Notes: generated from the letters alone by a model not told the origin. Shown: positions 1 to 9,564, counted from the stretch's first letter. The stretch: 64,000 bases of DNA from Tritonibacter litoralis (GCF_009496005.1 NZ_WIBF01000001.1:558001-622000), one strand, 5' to 3'. Numbers and translations are program-made.

Positions 1-80
1 AGGCGTTCTTGGGGGATCATCGAGTTGCTTTCATATCTTTTGCACTTAGGCAGACTTGAACTATGTGATATGCTAGCGTC

Positions 81-371
81 ATGCAACTTACCAGTATTCT
101 TGTTTCTTTGGCGGTCGTTGCAAATCTGACCCCCGCCTTGGCAGACGTTACAGGTCCGGGCGGGAAAACCATCGACTGCTACTGCACCGACACCTCAGGC
201 GCGCGCGTGGAACTGGGGCAGACCATCTGCTTGTTTGTCGACGGCAATATGTTCATGGCACAATGTCAGATGTCCCTCAATGTGCCCATGTGGCGTAAGA
301 TTGACGACGGCTGCACAATCTCTCACCTTAAACAGAGCCGCCCCGAAGGGCAGCACCCATTAAAGCTTTAG
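81..371 (+). CDS. Small secreted Cys-rich protein, unknown function
   Basis: A 96-residue protein. The first 21 residues form a signal peptide (hydrophobic stretch from Ile6 to Leu20, then an ALA cleavage site before Asp22), so the product is probably periplasmic. The mature part has five cysteines, including a CYC pair near residues 33-35, one near 50, one near 62 and one near 78; some may form disulfides. I recognise no named domain, although similar short secreted proteins seem familiar from Roseobacter genomes. No strong Shine-Dalgarno sequence precedes the ATG. The gene stands alone on this strand and faces the CZB gene. Function is not inferred. Confidence 0.6.
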   Translation: MQLTSILVSLAVVANLTPALADVTGPGGKTIDCYCTDTSGARVELGQTICLFVDGNMFMAQCQMSLNVPMWRKIDDGCTISHLKQSRPEGQHPLKL

Positions 372-428
372 CGATCAAACCTCATTGCCAAGCCCAAATG
401 ACATTAGGCGTGGCAATGAATAGGGTCC

Positions 429-800
429 TCAGATGCTCTGCTTCCACTGAAGCATGGCATTGTTCAGATTGGTTGTTGCAGCGTTATATCCTGGACCATT
501 CAAGGCCCGTTCTGCAGCAGCAAGGTCGTCTTTCTCGACCAACTCGGCGACACGTCCCGCTTCAAGATGGAAAACCGTGTGGGTTTTCATCACCTCTTGA
601 TAGCCGGCGCTCCTTGCGACTCTGGGATCAGATGTTAATGAAAACAGCCACTTGCCAAAAGAGCACTGGTCATTGGTGCGGATATCGCAGCTCGGCTTGG
701 GAAGCCTACCTGTCTTAACAGCATCGCCCAGTTTTTGTTTCCAGGCCGCATGCGCCTGCATGGCTTCCCCGATTTGTTGCTCCAAAACGGCTTTATCCAT
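429..800 (-). CDS. Stand-alone CZB (chemoreceptor zinc-binding) domain protein
   Basis: A 123-residue soluble protein that is essentially one CZB domain. This helical zinc-binding module is usually found in chemoreceptors and diguanylate cyclases. The expected zinc ligands are visible: His17, Cys46 in the motif CSFGKW, and His74 and His78 in an HxxxH arrangement. No receptor, cyclase or membrane segment is attached. The start at 800 has a very strong Shine-Dalgarno sequence (AGGAGGG). A possible hairpin that would cover it is listed separately. By family knowledge CZB domains sense zinc or oxidants such as hypochlorous acid. A free-standing one may act on a partner encoded elsewhere; that is inference. 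Confidence 0.8.
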   Translation of the reverse strand: MDKAVLEQQIGEAMQAHAAWKQKLGDAVKTGRLPKPSCDIRTNDQCSFGKWLFSLTSDPRVARSAGYQEVMKTHTVFHLEAGRVAELVEKDDLAAAERALNGPGYNAATTNLNNAMLQWKQSI

Positions 801-802
801 TG

Positions 803-850
803 AACCCTCCTAAGACTTTGGAACGTCCTCTCCAATAGACTTGGAGGGTT
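803..850 (-). promoter_or_regulatory. Possible Shine-Dalgarno-sequestering hairpin before the CZB gene
   Basis: In the leader of the CZB gene, AACCCTCC (850-843, minus sense) is perfectly complementary to GGAGGGTT (810-803), which holds the ribosome binding site. Between the arms lies a smaller TTGGA/TCCAA stem. Folding would hide the ribosome site three bases from the start codon. This is seen by eye only; no folding energy was computed. Confidence 0.35.
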
Positions 851-954
851 AAATTTTGCTTTTCAGGCCGCGCGCCAAGTAGAAAATGCCTGCCGGCACG
901 GCACGAGACAGCGGGCATTACATCAGACGACAGCCCCGCAGCGCAAACGCGATG

Positions 955-1902
955 TTACTTGCGCGCAACGCCCGGCAGGATACACAGCATTTCATACAGA
1001 AGGTTCGCCGCTGTCAGGGCCGTATTGCCGTTGCTGTCATAAGGCGGCGACACTTCGACAAGATCACAGCCAACCACCGTGACCCCCGCCAACGACCGCA
1101 GCAGCTCCAGCGCCTGCATCGTCGTCAACCCGCCAATTTCCGGCGTGCCCGTACCCGGCGCATAAGACGGATCCAACCCGTCAATATCAAAGGAAATATA
1201 GGTCGGTCGGCTGCCGATATCGCGCCGGATCTCGGCTCCCATACCCGCCAGCGAACGCCCCCACAGCTCAGCAGCCGGGAAATGTTGAAAACCCCATGAC
1301 GTTGCCTCTGCAAAGTCTTCGGCAGAATAGCCGGTGCCGCGCAGACCGATCTGGTACACCTTGTCCGGAACCACCAACCCCTCTTCCTGGGCGCGGCGAA
1401 AGACCGTGCCGTGGGTCTCCTTCTCACCGAACATATCGCTGTTCACATCCGCATGGGCGTCCACATGGATCACGGCCATCGGACCGTATTTGCGCGCCAT
1501 CGCCCGCAGGATTGGCAAGGTGATCGAATGATCTCCGCCCATTGCCATCGGCACACAGCCCCCGGACAAGATCGCCTCATAGCTTTCTTCGATGATGCGC
1601 AAGGAATCTTTGAGAGAGAACGTGTTGATCGCCAGATCGCCGATATCTGCCACATTCAGATGTTCAAAAGGCGCCGCCTTGGTGGTCATATTATACGGGC
1701 GCAGCATCGCGCTTTCGGACCGGATGTGTTTTGGCCCCAAACGCGTGCCCGACCGCCAGGAGGTGCCGATATCCATCGGAACCCCCAGAAACGCCACATC
1801 CAACCCTTCCAGTGATGTGGCCTGTGGCAGGCGCATAAATGTATTCGGCCCCGAGAAACGTGCGAGGTCATTGCCGCTGATCGGTTGGTTGAATTGTGTC
1901 AT
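955..1902 (-). CDS. Ureohydrolase, agmatinase/guanidinobutyrase family
   Basis: A 315-residue metal-dependent ureohydrolase that releases urea from a guanidino compound. Both manganese-binding motifs are intact: GGDHS near residue 121, HVDAHAD near 145, and SFDIDGLDP followed by APGTGTPEIGG near 235-255. The length is normal for the family. Its ATG overlaps the stop of the upstream ureohydrolase by four bases (ATGA), so the two are translationally coupled. It is clearly diverged from that neighbour (HVDAHAD against FDAHSD). The two probably differ in substrate, for example agmatine against guanidinobutyrate, but the sequence alone does not settle this. Confidence 0.85.
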   Translation of the reverse strand: MTQFNQPISGNDLARFSGPNTFMRLPQATSLEGLDVAFLGVPMDIGTSWRSGTRLGPKHIRSESAMLRPYNMTTKAAPFEHLNVADIGDLAINTFSLKDSLRIIEESYEAILSGGCVPMAMGGDHSITLPILRAMARKYGPMAVIHVDAHADVNSDMFGEKETHGTVFRRAQEEGLVVPDKVYQIGLRGTGYSAEDFAEATSWGFQHFPAAELWGRSLAGMGAEIRRDIGSRPTYISFDIDGLDPSYAPGTGTPEIGGLTTMQALELLRSLAGVTVVGCDLVEVSPPYDSNGNTALTAANLLYEMLCILPGVARK

Positions 1903-2870
1903 TTTTTCAAGATGTTCCAGCCCAATAGGCAGATTATTTCAGTTGCGACATGGGCACCGGCAATCGCCGTCGCACCCGAGGTGTCATACGGAGGAGAGAC
2001 TTCTACGATATCGCCGCCTTTGATGTTGATACCGGCAATTTCGCGCAAAATACGCGCGGCTTGCGCCGAGGACAACCCGCCCCAGACCGGTGTTCCGGTG
2101 CCCGGTGCAAATGCAGGGTCCAGACAGTCGATATCAAACGTCAAATAGGTGGGACGATCGCCCAAAATCGCCTTGATCCGGCGGGCGGTTTCCTGGGCAC
2201 CAATCTCATGCACGGTGGCCGAGTCAATGATATTAACCCCCAAAGTATCCGCATTGGTGGTGCGGATCCCAACCTGAACCGAGGTCTTGGGATCAATCAG
2301 CCCCAGTTTCACCGCCTTGTAGAACATTGTACCATGATCCACGCGGTCGAAATCGTCATCCGGCCACGTGTCGCTGTGCGCATCAAATTGCAGCAGGGAC
2401 AAAGGTCCATACCGTTCCGCATAGGCTTTGAGAATAGGGAAGGACACGTAATGGTCGCCGCCAATCGCGACCGAGGCGGTGTCCGTGTCCAAAATCCCGC
2501 GAATGTGATCCGTTAACGCATCCGGAAAGGCCGCGACATTGGCATAGTCAAAGGCCAGATCGCCATAGTCGACAATTGCCAGTTCCCCCAACACGTCAAA
2601 GGGCCAGCCATAAGGCGCGTCCGGGCTTTGCAGGGCGCTGGCCTCACGGACCGCGCGGGGCCCAAGACGGGTTCCGGGCCTGTTGGTGACCGCCTGATCA
2701 AAGGGCACGCCCGTCACAGCAATATCCGCCTTGCGCAGATCCTTGGTATAGCGACGACGCAGGAATGAGGTCGCCCCGCCAAAGGTGTTCTCAAAACTCG
2801 GCCCTTTCAAATCCTCGCGGGTAAAGGCCTCATCCACCTGGTTCTTTGCGTCTTCCAATCCCATGACCAA
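1899..2870 (-). CDS. speB: Agmatinase
   Basis: A 323-residue ureohydrolase that closely resembles E. coli SpeB around the active site: GGDHY near residue 138, FDAHSDTW near 162, and LTFDIDCLDPAFAPGTGTP near 243-261. SpeB hydrolyses agmatine to putrescine and urea in polyamine synthesis or arginine breakdown. The ATG has a good Shine-Dalgarno sequence (GGGAG, six bases away). The 3' end overlaps the next ureohydrolase by four bases. The upstream M20 gene ends 56 bases before the start. A perfect palindrome lies in that gap, so this pair may have its own promoter. Confidence 0.85.
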   Translation of the reverse strand: MVMGLEDAKNQVDEAFTREDLKGPSFENTFGGATSFLRRRYTKDLRKADIAVTGVPFDQAVTNRPGTRLGPRAVREASALQSPDAPYGWPFDVLGELAIVDYGDLAFDYANVAAFPDALTDHIRGILDTDTASVAIGGDHYVSFPILKAYAERYGPLSLLQFDAHSDTWPDDDFDRVDHGTMFYKAVKLGLIDPKTSVQVGIRTTNADTLGVNIIDSATVHEIGAQETARRIKAILGDRPTYLTFDIDCLDPAFAPGTGTPVWGGLSSAQAARILREIAGINIKGGDIVEVSPPYDTSGATAIAGAHVATEIICLLGWNILKK

Positions 2871-2892
2871 CTCCCTGCCCTGCGTGTTTTCA

Positions 2893-2908
2893 ATATTTGA
2901 TCAAATAT
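2893..2908. promoter_or_regulatory. 16-bp perfect palindrome upstream of the ureohydrolase pair
   Basis: The sequence ATATTTGATCAAATAT is a perfect 16-bp palindrome. It begins 23 bases upstream of the speB start codon, between the M20 gene and speB. Its size and position fit an operator for a dimeric regulator. No regulator gene is next to it, and no partner is proposed. Confidence 0.45.
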
Positions 2909-2926
2909 CGAAACATGGGCCACCTG

Positions 2927-4090
2927 TCATCCCACAGGCTGCAATCGTTCCACCATTCGGGCAAAGAATGATGCGCCAATAGGCGCAATATCATCATTAA
3001 AGTCGAACTTGGGATGGTGAACACTGGGCCCCTCGCCTTGCCCCAGGAACAGATAGGCACCGGGCCGCGCTTCCAGGAAGAAGCTGAAGTCCTCCGCCCC
3101 CATCTGGCGTTCACAATCACCAATGGCCATAGCCTCGCCTGCGATCTCGCGCGCGACATCTATGGCGCGCTCGGCTTTGGAGGGGGTATTCACCGTGGCC
3201 GGATATCCAACCTCATAATTCAGCTCCGCCGTGACATCATAGGCCTGCGCCTGCCCCGCTACGATCGCCTCAAGACGGCGCATGACCATGGCTTGCACGC
3301 CTTTATCAAAGGTGCGCACCGTCCCGTTGATATAGGCGGTCTCGGGTACGATGTTATCGGCGCTGCCGGTGTGGATCTGAGTGACCGAGACCACGAGATC
3401 ATCCAGCGCAAAATGATTGCGGCTGACAATGGTCTGGATCGCCTGGGCAATGCCACAGGCGGCCACCACTGGGTCGCGTGTTTCATGGGGCAAGGCACCG
3501 TGACCGCCCAAACCTTTGATATGGATATGAAACTCATCCACCGCAGCCATGATCGGCCCCGGCGTGGTGACAAACTGACCAGTCGGAAAACCGGGCGCGG
3601 TGTGCAGCGCGTAAACTTCGGCAATATCAAAGCGTTCGATCACGCCTTCCTCGACCATTATGCGCGCACCACCAATGGTTTCTTCGGCAGGCTGGAAAAT
3701 CAGCGCAACCCGACCCGCAAAATTGCGCGTCTCGGCCAGATACTTGGCAGCCCCCAGCAGCATCGTGGTGTGGCCATCATGCCCGCAGGCATGCATATTG
3801 CCCGCGTGGCCAGAGGCATAATCCTTGCCGGTCTCTTCCATAATAGGCAGCGCATCCATATCTGCACGCAGGCCCATCGTCTGCCCCGGCCCACGCCCGT
3901 TGATGATGGCAACCATACCGCTGGTGGCGATCCCCTCGTGCAGCTCGTCCACGCCCATCGCCAACAGCTGCTCTTTTACAAAGGCCGCGGTTTTGGGCAG
4001 ATCAAGCGCCAGTTCCGGGATGCTGTGCAAATGCTGTCGCCAGGCTTTCATCTCATCTGCATAATCGGCGATACGGTTCACGACCGGCAT
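2927..4090 (-). CDS. M20-family amidohydrolase (hippurate hydrolase-like)
   Basis: A 387-residue M20 metallo-amidohydrolase of the hippurate hydrolase/aminoacylase type, which removes acyl groups from amino acids. Metal-binding motifs are present: ADMDALP, NMHACGHDGH and QPAEE in the N-terminal catalytic part, GGHGALPHETRDP in the dimerisation lid, and GAEDFSFF near the C-terminus. The chosen ATG at 4090 is preceded by AGGAG eight bases away. A longer frame starting at 4165 would run into the divergent mazG start. It lies just upstream of two ureohydrolases on the same strand, so it may act on N-acylated arginine or polyamine derivatives; that is inference. Confidence 0.85.
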   Translation of the reverse strand: MPVVNRIADYADEMKAWRQHLHSIPELALDLPKTAAFVKEQLLAMGVDELHEGIATSGMVAIINGRGPGQTMGLRADMDALPIMEETGKDYASGHAGNMHACGHDGHTTMLLGAAKYLAETRNFAGRVALIFQPAEETIGGARIMVEEGVIERFDIAEVYALHTAPGFPTGQFVTTPGPIMAAVDEFHIHIKGLGGHGALPHETRDPVVAACGIAQAIQTIVSRNHFALDDLVVSVTQIHTGSADNIVPETAYINGTVRTFDKGVQAMVMRRLEAIVAGQAQAYDVTAELNYEVGYPATVNTPSKAERAIDVAREIAGEAMAIGDCERQMGAEDFSFFLEARPGAYLFLGQGEGPSVHHPKFDFNDDIAPIGASFFARMVERLQPVG

Positions 4091-4154
4091 AGGCTGGACT
4101 CCTGCATTCGACTCGGTGATTGATGCATGTGACACTGGAACAAGGGCAACTGCA

Positions 4155-4976
4155 ATGTCAGACAATTCAATCCTCTATGATGAAGGCGCGGGAATTGAGC
4201 GGTTGCTCGAAATCATGCGTCGGTTGCGCGACCCCAAGACGGGCTGCCCCTGGGATATTGAACAGAGCTTTGCCACCATCGCGCCCTATACCATCGAAGA
4301 GGCTTATGAGGTTGCGGACGCGATTGAGCGCAACGCGTTTGATGAGCTAAAGGGCGAATTGGGGGATTTGCTGTTTCAATCCGTGTTTCATGCACAGATG
4401 GCCGAAGAGGCCGGGCATTTCACGTTCCAGGATGTGGTCACCACCATGTCCAACAAGATGGTCAGCCGGCATCCCCATGTGTTTGGCGATGAAACCCGCG
4501 AGAAATCCGCAGAACAGCAAACAGCAGATTGGGAAGCGATCAAGGCCGCAGAACGGGCTGAGAAAGATCAACAAGGCACATTGGACGGCGTTGCTGTGGG
4601 ACTGCCTGCGTTGCTTCGGGCCTACAAGCTTCAAAAACGCGCCGCGCGGGTTGGGTTTGACTGGCCATCAGCGGAAAATGTAATTGCCAAAATCGCTGAG
4701 GAATCGGCCGAGCTGGTCGAGGCCCGCGATCACCTGTCCCAGACCGAGGTCGAAGAAGAGTTTGGCGATCTGTTGTTTGTCATGGCGAACTTGGGGCGTC
4801 ATCTGGGTGTGGAACCCGAGGCAGCCCTGCGCAAAGCCAATGCCAAATTCACCCGCCGTTTCCAGGGGGTTGAGGCGAAACTGGCCACGCGCGGCAAGAC
4901 CCCTTCTGACAGCGACCTCACAGAGATGGATGCGCTGTGGGATGCGGTCAAAGCGGACGAACGGCGCGAAGAATAA
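4155..4976 (+). CDS. mazG: Nucleoside triphosphate pyrophosphohydrolase MazG
   Basis: A 273-residue house-cleaning enzyme that hydrolyses nucleoside triphosphates to monophosphates and pyrophosphate. It has the two tandem MazG domains of the E. coli-type protein. The first begins at GCPWD and has EEAYE followed by ELGDLLF; the second has EESAEL followed by EEFGDLLF. These acidic motifs bind magnesium. The ATG at 4155 starts MSDNSILYDEG, which is a better start than the in-frame codon at 4116 that would overlap the divergent M20 promoter. It heads a run of three genes, with nucleoside hydrolase nine bases downstream, which suggests a shared nucleotide-salvage or cleanup theme. Confidence 0.9.
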   Translation: MSDNSILYDEGAGIERLLEIMRRLRDPKTGCPWDIEQSFATIAPYTIEEAYEVADAIERNAFDELKGELGDLLFQSVFHAQMAEEAGHFTFQDVVTTMSNKMVSRHPHVFGDETREKSAEQQTADWEAIKAAERAEKDQQGTLDGVAVGLPALLRAYKLQKRAARVGFDWPSAENVIAKIAEESAELVEARDHLSQTEVEEEFGDLLFVMANLGRHLGVEPEAALRKANAKFTRRFQGVEAKLATRGKTPSDSDLTEMDALWDAVKADERREE

Positions 4977-4985
4977 GACGGTACC

Positions 4986-5927
4986 ATGACCAAACGTAAA
5001 ATTATTATCGACACTGATCCGGGCCAAGACGATGCGGTTGCCATCCTGCTGGCCTTGGCCGCGCCGGATGTGCTGGACCTGCTGGGGATCACCTGTGTGG
5101 CTGGCAATGTGCCCTTGCCGCTGACCCAGAAAAACGCCCGGATCGTCTGCGAGGTGGCCGGCCGCACGGATGTCGCGATCTATGCAGGGTGCGACGCCCC
5201 GATGGCCCGCCCTTTGGTCACGGCGGAACATGTGCACGGTAAAACTGGTCTGGATGGGCCAGAGCTGTTTGACCCCACCCTGCCCCTGGCAGAGGGCCAC
5301 GCGGTGGATTTCATCATCGAAACACTCCGCCGCGAAGACGCAGGCAGCGTCACCCTATGTACGCTGGGGCCGCTGACCAATGTGGCCACAGCCTTTCAAC
5401 GCGCGCCAGACATTATTCCCAAGCTGCGCGAATTGGTGATGATGGGCGGCGCTTATTTCGAAGTCGGCAACATCACCCCTGCGGCAGAGTTCAACATTTA
5501 CGTTGACCCGGAAGCTGCTGAAATTGTGTTTAAATCCGGCGTTCCCTTGGTCGTGATGCCATTGGATGTCACACATAAGGTTCTGGCCACCCGCAGCCAT
5601 ATCGAGACATTTCGCGCCATGGGCAGCACAGTCGGAACCTTCACCGCCGAGATGCTGGATTTCTTTGAACGCTTTGATGTGGCCAAATACGGATCTGAGG
5701 GTGGCCCGCTGCATGACCCCTGTGTGATTGCCTATCTGTTGCAACCCAATCTGTTTCAGGGCCGTCATATCAATGTTGAGATTGAAACTGAGTCCAAATT
5801 GACACTGGGGATGACAGTCGCGGATTGGTGGCGGGTGACAGAACGTGCGCCCAATGCCATGTTCATGGGAGATGTGGATGCAGAGGGCTTCTTTGCTCTT
5901 TTGACCGAAAGGATCGCGCGGCTATGA
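4986..5927 (+). CDS. Inosine-uridine preferring nucleoside hydrolase
   Basis: A 313-residue nucleoside N-ribohydrolase that cleaves ribonucleosides to base and ribose. The calcium-binding family signature DTDPGQDDA sits at residues 9-17. VMMGGAY and EFNIYVDPEAA lie in mid-protein, and GGPLHDPC near residue 240 supplies the C-terminal active-site His and Asp. Length matches the family. The gene lies nine bases after mazG and overlaps the following GNAT gene by four bases (ATGA). Substrate preference cannot be read from sequence with confidence. Confidence 0.88.
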   Translation: MTKRKIIIDTDPGQDDAVAILLALAAPDVLDLLGITCVAGNVPLPLTQKNARIVCEVAGRTDVAIYAGCDAPMARPLVTAEHVHGKTGLDGPELFDPTLPLAEGHAVDFIIETLRREDAGSVTLCTLGPLTNVATAFQRAPDIIPKLRELVMMGGAYFEVGNITPAAEFNIYVDPEAAEIVFKSGVPLVVMPLDVTHKVLATRSHIETFRAMGSTVGTFTAEMLDFFERFDVAKYGSEGGPLHDPCVIAYLLQPNLFQGRHINVEIETESKLTLGMTVADWWRVTERAPNAMFMGDVDAEGFFALLTERIARL

Positions 5928-6385
5928 GCGCACAATTACACCTCGCCAAACCTGCTCATCTGGACAAGGTGGTGGAGCTGGTCGAGGCCTTCCATGCGGA
6001 AACCGAGATCACCAGCGATGACGCCCATCGCCGCGCCGCAATTGAACCTTTGCTGCACGGTCACCCCTATGGCGCGGTCTATCTGATTGGTCCGCCCCGC
6101 GCACCCGTGGGGTATATCGTCCTGACCTTTGGCTGGAGTGTCGAACTGGGCGGCATGGACGGGTTTGTCGATGAGCTTTACATTCGCCCCCCAGTGCGCG
6201 GGCGTGGCATCGCAACAGAAGTGTTGCAAAACCTGCCCAAAATGCTAGCGGATGTGGGGTTAAAAGCGCTTCACCTTGAGGTGGATTACGAAAACGAACA
6301 GGCTCTGCGCCTTTATGGTCGGGCCCGGTTTGAACCCCGCGAACGCTATTTCCTGATGACCAAGGTGCTGGCGAAACCCGGTTGA
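5924..6385 (+). CDS. GNAT-family N-acetyltransferase
   Basis: A 153-residue GNAT acetyltransferase. The acetyl-CoA loop motif is RGRGIATEVL around residues 88-97. It is preceded by the strand FVDELYIRPPVR and followed by ALHLEVDYENEQALRLYGR, the usual C-terminal motif B. The start overlaps the nucleoside hydrolase stop by four bases, so it is translationally coupled to a nucleoside-cleaving enzyme. The acceptor substrate is unknown. The 3' end faces the ClpP-like gene only five bases away. Confidence 0.82.
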   Translation: MSAQLHLAKPAHLDKVVELVEAFHAETEITSDDAHRRAAIEPLLHGHPYGAVYLIGPPRAPVGYIVLTFGWSVELGGMDGFVDELYIRPPVRGRGIATEVLQNLPKMLADVGLKALHLEVDYENEQALRLYGRARFEPRERYFLMTKVLAKPG

Positions 6386-6390
6386 TTGCG

Positions 6391-6963
6391 TCAGCGCAGA
6401 CGGCGGGTGAACTCTGGGTAATTGGCCGCCAGCTCTGTGCCTGTCAGCGCCTGACGCTCCTGTGCGGATAAAACTGTGGCGGCAAACTGCGCGTCAGCCC
6501 CTGCCAGGATTGCCACCAGCGGCCCCTGCAGCACATCCGGTTCTTCGGCCAACAGCCGATCCAGATCCAAAATGAACCGCGCGCCATCTTCGACATAACG
6601 TTCCTGCCCCAGTGCAAAGACCAGAACACAGGGCAGATCACATTCGCCATTCTGCGCAACCAAGGTCGCCACACGGGTGCCCGCCCCTTGCAGCTCTTGG
6701 ATCACTTCCACAACTTGCAGCGCCTCTTCAAGGCTGCCACCTGCGCTGTTCAGCCAAATGCCAATGGGCTGTCCCCGGTCTTCGCTCAGCAAGGCAGTCC
6801 AAAGGAAATGTTGGAATGCGCCATGGTGCACTTTGTCCAACGGCCCATCCAATCGTAGGCCACCCTGAACACGCCGCCACTCTGCTGTTGCTGGCGTCGC
6901 CACAGACATCATCCCAGCGAACAAGACCAAACCCAAGTACCGAAACGCGCCAAGCATACCCAC
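6391..6963 (-). CDS. Periplasmic ClpP-like fold protein lacking the catalytic serine
   Basis: A 190-residue secreted protein. A signal peptide covers about residues 1-27 (ends ATPATA). The body resembles the periplasmic ClpP/crotonase-like family: IGIWLNSAGGSLEEAL forms the oxyanion-hole strand and turn, followed by CDLPCVLVFALGQERYV. In relatives the latter segment reads C-x-S-x-C with serine as nucleophile; here that position is Leu, so serine protease activity is unlikely. The GTG at 6963 is preferred to the ATG at 6957 because an AGGA element lies six bases upstream. The gene stands alone. The relationship is by motif, not by alignment. Confidence 0.6.
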   Translation of the reverse strand: MGMLGAFRYLGLVLFAGMMSVATPATAEWRRVQGGLRLDGPLDKVHHGAFQHFLWTALLSEDRGQPIGIWLNSAGGSLEEALQVVEVIQELQGAGTRVATLVAQNGECDLPCVLVFALGQERYVEDGARFILDLDRLLAEEPDVLQGPLVAILAGADAQFAATVLSAQERQALTGTELAANYPEFTRRLR

Positions 6964-7106
6964 GCGACATCCTCTCCTTGTTCAAAAAAAACAATTGGAG
7001 GACCAGAATGTCATAAAAGAGTTACAAAACAACCCTCACACGCAGAATCAGGTAGAGTTTCTCGAATTTCAGACGTGCGGTGATGCGTGAACAAGCAACT
7101 TTGCGA

Positions 7107-7700
7107 TCAGATCAGAGGGATTTGCGCTGCTTTTTCCGGTGCGATGAGCCCCTTGTGGCGTGGATCTTGCACAAGCTCGATGGCACGGCGATAGGGCGCA
7201 AAGCCAGAGCGGACATAAAACCCCAGCGCCTGCGCGCTGTCCAAAGTGCAGGTATGAACGTAAAACCGCGTGATCGGCCGCGCAAAGGCCCGCGCGATGG
7301 CATGGTTCATCAACCACCGACCAACCCCGCCCCCGATGAGCTCAGCCGACAGACCAAAGAAGGACAGCTCACAATCGCCTGCGCCCTGCCATTCCAGCTC
7401 CAGCAGCCCCAGATCGCGGCCGTCTTTTTGCACGGACCAGACCTCAACACTGTCTTGCGCCAGATGGGCGGCCAGTTCGCCGTCTTCCATTTCCAGCCGG
7501 GAAAACCACAAGAAATCCTCTCCCACCAGTCGATACAACGCGCGGTACCAGTCCACGCTTGGCGCACTGTGGTGGTGCAATGTGATCCCTTCTGGGGCAG
7601 GCACCAGTCGTTCGGCAGGACGTGACGTCATCTCAAGATAGGTGACCACGCTTGCCAATGTGCCTGCGGGAAGTTCGGTAATGCCTTCAGGAAAAGTCAT
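7107..7700 (-). CDS. GNAT-family N-acetyltransferase
   Basis: A 197-residue GNAT enzyme. The core is visible in the second half: GLLELEWQG, CELSFFGL, GGGVGRWLMNHAI (acetyl-CoA pyrophosphate loop) and RFYVHTCTLDSAQALGFYVRSGF (motif B). The first 60 residues are less conserved. It follows the MEKHLA gene by 11 bases on the same strand, so the two probably share a transcript. Many Rhodobacterales carry a GNAT protein of this type; the substrate is unknown. Confidence 0.78.
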   Translation of the reverse strand: MTFPEGITELPAGTLASVVTYLEMTSRPAERLVPAPEGITLHHHSAPSVDWYRALYRLVGEDFLWFSRLEMEDGELAAHLAQDSVEVWSVQKDGRDLGLLELEWQGAGDCELSFFGLSAELIGGGVGRWLMNHAIARAFARPITRFYVHTCTLDSAQALGFYVRSGFAPYRRAIELVQDPRHKGLIAPEKAAQIPLI

Positions 7701-7711
7701 AAAACGGACCT

Positions 7712-8170
7712 TTATTCTGTGAGAAAATTGTAGTCGGAAAACGTGGCCGCCTCGCCGTGCTTTTCGCCATTTGAGTCGATCAAGGCCCAGACGACGGCAT
7801 TGCGGATCTCAAACCGTTTTCCTGTCGCGCTGATACGAATACCGGCATAGTCATCAATGAACCCCTGTTTGCGCATCCGCTCAAACATCTCGTCCCGCGC
7901 ATCGCGGTGGTGGGGTTCTGCAGTCAACCGCGACGGCATGCCAACCAGTTGATCCCACCCCATCTGCCACAGCTCTTGCGCCGCAAGGTTGCCATAGGTA
8001 AGGCATGGGTCATCGCTGGTGTCATGGGACAGGATCGGAAAAGGCGCGTGATACAACGCCTGCGGCTCCGCATAGCGATAAAGAGACCGCCCCAACAACC
8101 GCGCATAGCTAGACGTCAACAGCTGCGCATGTTCGGCCTGAAACTGGTTGTCGGCGCTTGGTTCCTGCAT
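7712..8170 (-). CDS. MEKHLA (PAS-like) domain protein
   Basis: A 152-residue protein made almost entirely of one MEKHLA domain, a PAS-related sensory fold also found at the C-terminus of plant class III HD-ZIP proteins. Recognisable parts are LLTSSYARLLGRSL, FPILSHDTSDDPCLTYGN, and the C-terminal VWALIDSNGEKHGEAATFSDY. No output domain is attached. An AAGGA element lies upstream of the ATG at 8170, and the GNAT gene follows 11 bases after the stop. The domain may bind a small ligand or cofactor; no function is known to me. Confidence 0.75.
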   Translation of the reverse strand: MQEPSADNQFQAEHAQLLTSSYARLLGRSLYRYAEPQALYHAPFPILSHDTSDDPCLTYGNLAAQELWQMGWDQLVGMPSRLTAEPHHRDARDEMFERMRKQGFIDDYAGIRISATGKRFEIRNAVVWALIDSNGEKHGEAATFSDYNFLTE

Positions 8171-8195
8171 GCCCTATCCTTTTTGATCAAACAAC

Positions 8196-8221
8196 AAAGC
8201 CCCACCATAAGGCGGGGCTTT
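8196..8221 (-). terminator. Rho-independent terminator of eno
   Basis: On the minus strand an 11-bp stem (AAAGCCCCGCC paired with GGTGGGGCTTT, one G-U pair, loop TTAT) starts 24 bases after the enolase stop. It is followed by TTTGTTGTTTG. The MEKHLA gene starts beyond it. Confidence 0.75.
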
Positions 8222-8244
8222 GCCGTGTTCAATCGGGGATAAGG

Positions 8245-9564
<1,320 letters not shown>

